In this document: positions 55,131 to 64,000 of the stretch, one piece after another
How the letters are laid out: each line of letters opens with the position of its first letter
Position numbering within the stretch: position 1 is the first letter of the stretch
Source: Oasisia sp. SBJ-2009
Taxonomy: Eukaryota > Annelida > Polychaeta > Sabellida > Siboglinidae
Reading direction: 5' to 3'
DNA: 64,000 bases
Assembly: GCA_964017155.1 (NCBI GenBank)
Contig: OZ024861.1
Location: 28,061,145-28,125,144, forward strand
Made by a program: the position numbers and the translations under genes
Notes under the pieces: generated by a model
The model's input: only the letters and a program-made list of their open reading frames with translations
The model's database searches: none
Told to the model about the DNA's origin: nothing

Positions 55131-55449
55131 AATTGCAACCTGTTCCACTGTCCGATATTGGACCAGCAGAAGGGACATATATTGGACCGGTGGCTCAATA
55201 TATATCTCAGGCGGTCCGATATAGATTCCGACGCTTATGTAAAGGAAAGTTGTTAAATCAATATCAAATTATTTCAATATATGTTTTAAATGTTAATGTA
55301 ACCTTATCTAATTGTACTTCCGATTTACCATTCTACACGATGTAACTTCATTTTTTTGTCAATATTCACTCCCGCACGCCCACAATCGCGCCCGGTCCCT
55401 CCGTTTGTCTGCTCAGGGAGAGAATGCTAGACAAAATCTTTTGTTCATT

Positions 55450-55620
55450 ATGGACACATATGGCAGACGGACTGAAGAAGACTTGGACCGCGCCTTGACT
55501 GCTCTTCGAAACGGAGACGCAGGCTTAAATGCCATCGCCAAGACTTACGGGGTTCCGAAGGCGACACTCAAAAAGCATCTTGACAGCGGGAACAAATATG
55601 CTAATGGCAGCAACACTTAA
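55450..55620 (+). CDS. Short ORF with pipsqueak-type helix-turn-helix (transposase N-terminus or domesticated piece)
   Basis: A 56-codon ORF from ATG 55450 encodes EEDLDRALTALRNGDAGLNA followed by IAKTYGVPKATLKKHL. This is the HTH_psq pattern: an acidic helix, then an A/S-x-x-Y-x-(V/I)-P-x-(A/S)-T-L-x-(K/R)-(H/R)-L recognition helix. The domain is common at the N-terminus of pogo/Tigger-like transposases and in pipsqueak proteins. The ORF stops soon after the HTH. There is no DDE domain nearby, so it is either a remnant or the first exon of a longer protein. Confidence 0.6.
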   Translation: MDTYGRRTEEDLDRALTALRNGDAGLNAIAKTYGVPKATLKKHLDSGNKYANGSNT

Positions 55621-55689
55621 TTCGGCTGTCCTCATACCTATATGTTGACAACACAATTACTGCTCTAGATGGCGCAGGACATGAGATAT

Positions 55690-56060
55690 AAGATCATTAG
55701 TCTTGGCGGCCGCCATCTTTAAAAATGGCGGATGTGAATTTCGGAGAAGGTCAAAAGTTATATATTTGAAATGGTGGTTCCCGAAAACCTATATTAGATA
55801 CCAAAACTACTGATTTATTTGAAGCAGTTGTTAAGATATGAGAAAATAGGTTTACTGCGGCCATCTTGGAAAATGGCCGCCAATGCCTTCCAAGGCGAAA
55901 TCTGAGATAGCCCTATATCCAAATATTTTTGTCATTATGTGCTCTACATTTATGCCAAATTTCATGCTTGTATCGTAGAAAACGCACAATTCATTCACAT
56001 ATCGGCTGGGCTGTATTGCAGTATGTAAGCTAATCACAGACAATCCGTCAGTTAACACTT
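55690..56060. repeat. Short hairpins of the GGCGGCCATCTT type
   Basis: Two nearby inverted repeats, ccgccatctttaaaaatggcgg near 55710 and a ggccatcttggaaaatggcc hairpin near 55859, share the ccatcttt/ccatcttgg core. Such near-palindromes are typical of miniature inverted repeats. No gene is seen here. Confidence 0.5.
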
Positions 56061-56836
56061 GTAGCGTGTCCAGTCCATAAAAAATGGACTAGTTATCAGT
56101 GTAGGCCCTACGTGACATATTTGTGTAAGTCTAAACAGTGCATCCTGGTATATGCTATAATTTGTAATGCAATGACTAGCGGTCCAATATTGATCCCGGG
56201 GTGGTCCAATATATAGAACTGTGACTTATATTGGAACGGTGTGACATTTACTTGTTTCTTTTTTTCTGACAAGAAACGCGCAACAATAGATCACTATGGT
56301 GTGACGTGTGGATACCCTACGTGGTTACCTTTGTGTGAGAATAGTTTCCATCTAAATCTATCAATGCGCTATGGTGCAATTGACCAAGATGCTTAGGTGG
56401 TCCAATATTGGTCATGCTCCCCTACCTCAATATCCAACCGTTGGGATTGAGAAAAGCATTTTACACTTTACCCGTTCAATCGAACACAATCTCGACTTCT
56501 CTGGGAAACATCCAGCTATGCTGCAATTAATGCGCGAAGACTATTTGTACACAAATGCCCACCATTGTCTTTACCCTAATACTTATTCAGCTGAGTGAAC
56601 TGGAGCCATGCAGAATGAACGAACTGGTCGACCACGGAGTCTTAGTCAATGTGAGCCACTGCGCCACTAGTATTGTACAGCATAAAGCGTCCACAAGAGA
56701 GCGCCACTGCAGTTAGTCAGCCAGCAATATGTGTGGAATGTTTCCCACGTCAGGTCGCACGTCTTCATGTCTATTTCGGATGACTTTATATCACTTTCAT
56801 CCGTCCGCCGTCCGCATACAAAATGTTCACTGGCGT

Positions 56837-57263
56837 GGTGTGGTGTGATGTGGTGTGGTGTGGTGTGGTGTGGTGTGGTGTGGTGTGGTGGGGTGTGGTG
56901 GGGTGGGGTGGGGTGGGGTGGGGTGGGGTGGGGTGGGGTGGGGTGGGGTGGGTGGGGTGGGGTGGGGTGGGGTGGGGTGGGGTGGGGGGGTGGAGTGGTG
57001 TTGTGTTGTGTGGGGTGGAGTGGTGCGGTGCGGTGCGGTGCGGTGCGGTGCGGTGCGGTGCGGTGCGGTGCGGTGCGGTGCGGTGCGGTGCGGTGCGGTG
57101 CGGTGCGTGTGCGTGTGCGTGTGCGTGTGCGTGTGCGTGTGCGTGTGCGTGTGCGTGTGCGTGTGCGTGTGCGTGTGCGTGTGCGTGTGCGTGTGCGTGT
57201 GCGTGTGCGAGTGCGCGTGTGCGAGTGCGCGTGCGCGTGCGCGTGTGCGTGTATGCGTCGTGC
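56837..57263. repeat. Compound G-rich array: GGTGT, GGGGT, GGTGC, then GTGTGC units
   Basis: Four adjoining arrays follow each other on the + strand: (ggtgt)n to about 56887, (ggggt)n to about 56995, (ggtgc)n from about 57020 to 57106, then (gtgtgc)n to about 57225 with a gcgtgc end. The middle part has repeated runs of four G. All frames give low-complexity ORFs that should be ignored. Confidence 0.97.
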
Positions 57264-57269
57264 GCATGA

Positions 57270-59680
57270 TTTATATTTCTGCTGCACAGCATGTCACAAA
57301 CAAGACATTACTTAATGTATGCTGTAATTTTGCAGAATACTTTTCTGTAATGAAGAATCACTTATGGGGCCACATGTTACTACGAAATGTAGGCCAACAA
57401 ACGCAGCGCGAGTTCGGTGTCCAATAGTATAGAATAGTATCCTGTCGTAAACTAGATAATATGTCAACACAACAAAACAAGGCTGTAAACAAGATTCGGT
57501 TACCCAATGCAGTAGTTTTGACCGGGACAACAATATGCCTACAGTTCCATAGATGATGATGATGTTTATGTTGTTGTTGCTGATGATGATAATAATGAAT
57601 ATGAAATAATAAAGAGTGTGATAGAGGACAGCGATTTCCAAGCCAGCCTAGCCAGGTGACATATTAGTGATACAAGAGTAAAGGTAATTGTTCCGTCGTA
57701 CCGTCGAGTTTGTTTTCTGACCGGATCGATAGAAGAAGGGTTTGTTGATAGCACAGATTCGGGACTGTTTATACGTCATGCAAGCACTCACACCGTCAAA
57801 CACATTGAACATGGAAACTATGACAGACATCACGATCAAAAGAACTGTTACTAAATAGACCATAGAACCAATACTGCTAATGGCTCGTAAATTAAAGCAA
57901 ATAGGCTGTGTGTATGTCTGTTTAAATATTAAAATAGATCTTCATATTTGTTTACTCATTATGGCATTACAATTACTGTTGTAGGGACGTTTTACTGGAC
58001 ACACTGAAGTGTGTGTGAAGTGTGTGTCACGGGTCATGTAGTGCATGGACAGGGCGGGGAATTGCGGACATTATTAAAGTTTTAGGCGTTCTTGTTGATA
58101 CCTGTCTATATTTTTGCAATTGTAATTTTATTATAAGAAGCAATTTGCTGGAAACACATAAACCTAGTTTTGTATTGGCCAGTAATATGTTTGCGATCCG
58201 ATTTAAATTCTGTCATCTTTATCTGCTTGTTCAACGTTGTTGTCGTCAGCACTGACTGGGGCTTTATAGTTATTGAACATTCAAGAATCGGTGACAATGT
58301 GCGTTGCCCACTGTCAGTGCGCGCGCGTCTAAGCTTGTGCGTGCGTGCGCGCGCATGCGTGCGTGCGCGCGCATGCGTGTTGATCTGTATGCATGCGTGT
58401 GTACGTGCTTCACGTATCATGCCGTGTTGCTGACACTGCTTAGGTTGTACTAGAGTGTACGACATAATCCGTGTCAAAAAAAAGCTTTGTTGCAAGAAAC
58501 AAACGCTACGCTTACAACTGATATCCAGTCTGCTTGATGTTATCTTCACCTACGACGCCAGCTGTTTGTTTGTTCCCATTGACGTGGTGTGCCAATTTAT
58601 ATAAATATTTACTATTTGTCAGGTGATTCTTCCACAGTGCTGTAGTGTTGCTACACAGCTTCACGGATGATTGGTTTCATTCATTTCATCCATAGTTCCA
58701 TTAACAATCAGATTCACGTCAGCCCTGTGTTTTTACTAGGTCAAGGTTTGCCGTGTCGATTTGGGTGAGGAAAACCTCGTCGTCCAAGTTTTAATATTTG
58801 TCTGACGATAACACAGGTTTGGGGCGATAAATGTATATATGGGCCAATCTCGCGAAAGGTTTACGGTAATGGTTATGGCAAAGTAATATGTAAGAAATAA
58901 ATGTTTAATCTGTGTATATTTTTCTCGGTAGTATTACTAATATTAAGTATACCAGTAAACACCTGAAACAAAGTTAGAACTGAGATACTACTATTAAATT
59001 GACCATTAAACATGATATAATATTTTTATCTCTACAAATGATACTAACTATTATTGTGTGTTACATAACTAGACAATCAATAACTCAGGAAGTTGTAGTA
59101 GTGTGATGTACTTTGAATAAACAGTAATATATCTAATGCCATATATTCAAACGTGAGGTTTGTTGCTTAACACACCATATTTTGACATCAAAATGACTCC
59201 CTATCTATCTGAAAATAAAGAAGAAGCCTAACGCTGTCAGATTTACTTTGGTATCGAGAATTTCATTTTGAAATACTGACATTGCAGTGATTTAGCGATT
59301 TTTTAACACGGAACATTTTATGCCCATTTACAACTCAGTGTCGATATGAGTACGCAGTGTCAATTGCATGCTTATATAAGCATATCAGCACACCGATCGA
59401 CACAGAGCGCCAACGAACAATGGGCTGACAATATTTTGATCCATCCTACATGACCCATGCTATTGAATAAGTAGCCGTGTGCCTCGTGTCTTTTGTGTGT
59501 GCGTGGTCTTGTGTAAGAACGCGTGCGTGCGTGAGTGCGGGTCTGTGTGTTATACAACATATATGTAAAGGTCAGCTATATGTGATTTTGTGTTTTAGAT
59601 TGCAGCAACGTTGCAAACACCGGTGAACGGGTAACAGGCCTATATTTGATAGTGTTTTGGTGAGTGTTTTTGCGTACCTG
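57270..59680. other. Unassigned intergenic sequence
   Basis: AT-rich, with no recognised gene. It holds a (GCGC/GCGTGC) Z-DNA-prone stretch at 58318-58392. The ORFs at 57566-57863 (minus) and 58022-58255 (plus) lack family signatures. Confidence 0.5.
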
Positions 59681-59883
<203 letters not shown>

Positions 59884-60044
59884 TGTTTGTTATACAACAA
59901 ATATAGAAACTCCGGCTGTCCTTAACTTGTTAATGGTAATTTATTTAGTTATCTATCTGTGCATTCATAATTATGTTTTAGATTGTGGTATTGTTTTTAA
60001 ATATCCGTGAACGGGACATTAGCCGCGGATTTGATTTTGTATGT

Positions 60045-60181
60045 ATGTGTATTGTATGTGTATGTATGTGCGTATGTGTCTATGTGCAGTGTATGGTGTG
60101 TACATATGAGTATATATATATTTATGTTTGTGTGTGCGTGTACATATGTGTGTATATGACTATATGCAGTGTGTGTATGTA

Positions 60182-60236
<55 letters not shown>

Positions 60237-60530
60237 TAACTGTGTTTGTATGTGTGCGTGTGGTGAGTGTACGGACGTATGTGCACGCCGGTGTGCATGC
60301 GGTTGTACGTGCGGCAGTGTGCATTGCGGCAGCTCCTGCATCCGGCGCATATGTTTGAACTGAAACTCGCGCACGTGCTTACGCATGCAATTTCGTACGC
60401 GTACACACACACGTACATACACATACGCACACTCACATACACACACTCACACGCACGCACACATGCGCACACACACGTACATACATACACTCACACGCAA
60501 ACATACAGCACACGCACACGCACACACACA

Positions 60531-60600
<70 letters not shown>
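60045..60600. repeat. Cluster of TATG, TG, then CACG and CA arrays
   Basis: Tg/tatg-type sequence (60045-60240) changes through a short GC-rich segment into ca/cg-type sequence (60400-60600), so purine-pyrimidine orientation inverts across the cluster. The ORFs here are low-complexity artefacts. Confidence 0.92.
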
Positions 60601-60604
<4 letters not shown>

Positions 60605-61300
60605 CTAGCTGTGTTGTACGTGACCTAGATCTACAGTGGGTGACGTATTTCGCGAGGTTGCACTAAGTCAACAGTTTAACGCGGTTCAATGGCAATATGC
60701 GAACTTATGTAGACAATGTAAATACAATTATATAAATAACTGTTAGTTCTAGAGTCAAAGTACTCGGCTAATTGTAAACGTCTGACCTCAAATGGGCGAC
60801 CAGTTCAAAGGAAATATCGTACACCGAGTTCACTTACCACGAGTTGTTATAATTGCTGCACATATCTGCGAATTCAATTAGACTACTTGGCACTGTTTTT
60901 GTAACAATGTTTTAGGGCCTACATAATAATTTCACATATAACACCAGTACGACTTATTACATAGCGTCCCCATTCTTTGTAAATAATATCACGACGCCAA
61001 GACCAAAAGGGTAGAGCTTGTCATTTGATGACTAACTAAGAAATCTGAATACGATCACGACAACCTCCTGGACAGAAGACGTACACACGACTCAGCCACG
61101 TAAAGACAGTGGCGGACTAACCCTATAACCAATAGGCCCTGCACGCATTTGCCCACGAAGGACAGAGGCCCACGAAAATAGCCGAACATATATTTTGTGG
61201 ACTGAATATTTCCAAAACACAGCTAGAGCAAGACTAGGTTTGCGCTTTTGTCGAATTTGAACCCACATCGAGTTAGCCGTTAAAACTATATTTATGTATG
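60601..61300. other. Unassigned sequence left of the assembly gap
   Basis: No gene, RNA or mobile element recognised. Confidence 0.5.
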
Positions 61301-61500
61301 NNNNNNNNNNNNNNNNNNNNNNNNNNNNNNNNNNNNNNNNNNNNNNNNNNNNNNNNNNNNNNNNNNNNNNNNNNNNNNNNNNNNNNNNNNNNNNNNNNNN
61401 NNNNNNNNNNNNNNNNNNNNNNNNNNNNNNNNNNNNNNNNNNNNNNNNNNNNNNNNNNNNNNNNNNNNNNNNNNNNNNNNNNNNNNNNNNNNNNNNNNNN
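61301..61500. other. Assembly gap (200 N)
   Basis: 200 consecutive N. The round number suggests a placeholder of unknown true size. Confidence 1.
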
Positions 61501-62172
61501 CAAATTCATGTTGATCTCGGCTTTCATCCGATATCATACTCGTAGTCTTGAGTAGGCCTGCTAATCCGTACATTCACATCATGGTCAAAACGCTCAAGGT
61601 ACTGTCATTAGCCTGCTCCTGGACGTTGTTACCGAATGAGGCCGCGAGAATATTATCAGATGTCACGAATGCTGACATCGACTTGCGTTCTACAGTCTCC
61701 ATGATTTGGTCCGCCAAAGCGTCGGTTGCTATCACGCAACTACAGCGCGTTTGAAACCGCCACGCGAATAACGTCGCGATCTAGTGTGGCTTGGTCGTTG
61801 TGCCTCGACGCTAGACAGCGCTTGCTGAACGCATCCTGTACTCTCCTAACTCGCGGATGCACGGTATGTTTGCATTTATGATATGCTTTTCCTCTTAGGG
61901 CTAGACGCGTAGCATGGCGAGTGCGAAGTTATTTTTAAGGGTTAATAATAATCGGAATAAATCAAACGCTTGCGGTAACTATTTTTTTTATATGTTACCA
62001 GTAAATGGGACGTCAGACGAGTGTTCGCAAACTTGCGCGCGTATTTTTGTATTGTTGCGTCTTACGTAAAGTTGTAAATCGCTCACCGACCAGTTGAGAT
62101 CTTTCACATGCAGGACCTATACATTGCAACAATCTTTGAAAACAATTGCAGCGTTTTTATATACTGTTCGAC

Positions 62173-62211
<39 letters not shown>

Positions 62212-62243
62212 TATATACATATAGTATAGTATATAATATTCTC

Positions 62244-62294
<51 letters not shown>

Positions 62295-62460
62295 TCATAT
62301 GTGACGAAAGATTTTGCTGTTTACTGTACATGGCTAATAGACTCGATAGCGGCGTAACTTTATGCCTATCTAAGGTTTAAAATTATACATATCAATTTTG
62401 TATAGGCATAGTACACCAAAAGTAACCACAAGATAGTGCCCTATGTTTTAATCTTAGTTT
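61501..62460. other. Unassigned sequence right of the gap, with (TA)n runs
   Basis: No gene recognised. (TA)n microsatellites at about 62175-62210 and 62245-62292. The ORF at 61548-61754 shows no family signature. Confidence 0.5.
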
Positions 62461-62523
62461 ATATCATAACAATATATTTTTCTGTGTTCTGTGTGATTTT
62501 GTGTGTGTGTTCTAAGTGAAGCA

Positions 62524-62526
<3 letters not shown>

Positions 62527-62603
<77 letters not shown>

Positions 62604-62643
62604 GCGTGTGCGTGTGCGTGTGCGTGTGCGTGCGTGCGAGTGT

Positions 62644-62708
<65 letters not shown>

Positions 62709-62762
62709 TGTGAGTGTGCATGTCTCTGTGTGTGCACGTGCGTGCGTGTTTGTACTTCTCTG

Positions 62763-62810
<48 letters not shown>

Positions 62811-62812
62811 TG
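62527..62812. repeat. (TG)n, TGTGCG and (CGTG)n compound array
   Basis: A tg run, a short tgtgcg part, a second tg run, then a regular cgtg tetranucleotide array (62763-62812). Located about 250 bases upstream of the predicted promoter at 63062. Confidence 0.97.
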
Positions 62813-63060
62813 TGCGACATTGTTATTGTGACACCGACCGAGCGATGCTGTATTTTACACATTACATAACATAACATATGATTCCACCTCGCCGTGTGTT
62901 ACCGTGTGCAGCAGAGGCAGGCGTTGTTCAGGCGTGGGCGTCGGAGCACAGGGTTCGTCAAGGACACGTCGGTGTGGTCTCCAACAGGCCGCGTCGCGTG
63001 ACATATTCCATTGTTACGCTCCACTGTTTATTTGTTGACGTGATCACAGCTACGCGCGAC

Positions 63061-63107
63061 TGATAAAAAGGCCAGCAGCGCCGATCAGTTCAGTGCGCTG
63101 CTCAGCC
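63061..63107 (+). promoter_or_regulatory. Probable core promoter and short 5'UTR
   Basis: A TATA-like tgataaaaagg (63061-63071) is followed at about the right distance by an initiator-like tcagttcag (63085-63093), then the ATG at 63108. Sequence just upstream (62880-63060) is CpG-rich compared with the flanks. Confidence 0.55.
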
Positions 63108-63213
63108 ATGGGCAAAGTTGGTCATCTCGATGACGGAGGGGGCAGAAGACCTGCCTTCGTCACAGTTGTCGTCGTTTTCGTTGTCGTCCTGGGAACTGTC
63201 ACTTCTAGAACAG
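63108..63213 (+). CDS. First coding exon (signal peptide) of an unidentified secreted or membrane protein
   Basis: ATG in the context cagccatgg, followed by a charged start (MGKVGHLDDGGGRRPAF), a strongly hydrophobic stretch of about 14 residues (VTVVVVFVVVLGTV) and a TSRTG end, then a consensus donor g/gtaaag at 63214. The exon leaves phase 1, as signal-peptide exons of modular extracellular proteins often do. The rest of the gene lies in or beyond 63214-64000, where I find no second exon. The product cannot be named. Confidence 0.6.
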
Positions 63214-64000
63214 GTAAAGTGCTTATGAATAATTAACTGCAACGATGCTTGTCATTCGGTTTACGTTCTAATATCGCACGACGATACCCAGTAGCGAAAT
63301 GGGAGGGCGTTAATTTAATTATTTTACCACCCCAAACGATGAGTACAATAATTATTTTTATCTTTCTTTCAAAAACATTATTATACACAAATTCACGTAC
63401 GCGTGCCCGCCCGCACATGCTTCGTGGAATGTAAAGGTATATGCACATACACACCAGTACGCGCGTGACATGTTAATAGCAAGGTACTGTATCATTAGTG
63501 AATAGGATATGTTAATAACGTGGTACGTACTGTATTATTACTGGGTAGACATGTTAGTGGCGAGATACTATATCATTATATACCAGCCCTGCCACTCACT
63601 CGGCTAATGCCGTACATACCAGTCAATCCTGTTGCGCTAATAACCAAAGCATGTCTTGTATTCTAGATAGTTCAAATCCTAATGCCAATAAATGCATGGC
63701 CTTTAAATAATTCGAAATCGAAGACCCACACCTTCAAATGGAATTAGTGGAGAAAGTGCGCTTTTAATTTCGTGAGGAATTTATATGCTTATCATGTACT
63801 TGTAGGCCAGTAAGCCTAAACAGCTGACGACTGTCGGGTCTGTGCTCTTTAAATTTACCGCTACATAGTTGTCCTTAACATAGGTCAACGTTGAGAAGTC
63901 GTTGGTCTTTTTGCCGAATCCCTGTTGTCAGGTACGGCACAGGCCTCGGTTTCGTTCCTTGATTAAATGTTTATGTTTCTTCCTCTTCTTCCTCCTCTTC
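63214..64000 (+). other. Beginning of the first intron of the gene starting at 63108
   Basis: No further exon recognised. The window ends in a pyrimidine-rich cttcctcttcttcctcctct tract, which could be a microsatellite or a polypyrimidine tract of an acceptor just outside. Confidence 0.45.

Larger units (their letters stand above)
51927..56432. mobile_element. Candidate DNA transposon with inverted ATATTGGACC subterminal motifs, split by a LINE
   Basis: On the left, atattggacca-type motifs occur near 51946-51972 and again at 55154-55190. On the right, the inverse (ggtccaatat) occurs at 56181-56190, 56203-56212 and 56399-56408. The outer edges also match: ttatattggggagggtgacc on the left against atattgaggtaggggagcat on the complement of the right edge (to 56432). 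Between them lies a pipsqueak-type HTH ORF (55450-55620). The LINE at 52299-55130 either interrupts the element or separates two related copies. Transposon class and target duplication are not resolved. Confidence 0.45.

Noticed and set aside
56667..57427. Several ORFs of 150-206 residues on both strands
   Set aside because: Low-complexity readings of the G-rich compound array.
61273..61573. ORFs of X residues
   Set aside because: They cross the 200-N gap and have no meaning.

Overview
This is a eukaryotic (metazoan) genomic window: spliced genes with GT-AG introns, standard code, non-LTR retrotransposon remains, many microsatellites and one 200-N assembly gap. A fibrocystin-L type gene together with CR1/L2-like and RTE-like elements fits a marine invertebrate, most likely a mollusc or another lophotrochozoan. 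That assignment is inference, because no species-specific marker is visible.

Left 38 kb (+ strand): the 3' part of one large gene of the fibrocystin / fibrocystin-L (PKHD1/PKHD1L1) family. I assign 41 coding exons between 280 and 37861. Every junction joins in phase, and the pieces total one leftover base plus 3735 codons including the TGA stop. The order is: an N-terminal linker region, about eleven IPT/TIG domains (five of them in a single 1.4-kb exon), a cupredoxin-like insert, a furin-type site, a first G8 domain with parallel beta-helix repeats, a second G8 domain with beta-helix repeats, a Cys-rich conserved block, a second furin-type site, two Ig-like segments, an SEA-like domain with a GSIV motif, one transmembrane helix and a cytoplasmic tail of about 90 residues. 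The signal peptide and probably PA14 lie before the window. Several introns are wholly or largely minisatellite, often up against a 3' splice site. Two introns carry LINE 3' ends.

Middle (38-51 kb): 3'UTR and unique sequence, a decayed RTE-like reverse transcriptase (41.0-42.3 kb), then two intact, intronless, GC-rich glycerophosphodiester phosphodiesterase genes (43329-44468 minus; 49162-50304 plus). They are arranged head to head as an inverted duplication. Both look like secreted, GlpQ-type enzymes with a hydrophobic C-terminal tail that may be a GPI signal.

Right (51-64 kb): repeat-rich sequence. It holds a GGC array of about 59 units, a CR1/L2-like LINE (52.3-55.1 kb, minus) set within or beside sequence carrying inverted ATATTGGACC motifs and a pipsqueak-type HTH ORF (a candidate DNA transposon), a long G-rich compound array, many TG/CG arrays and the gap. 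At the far end a TATA-like motif and a signal-peptide first exon (63108-63213, +) mark the start of another, unidentified gene.
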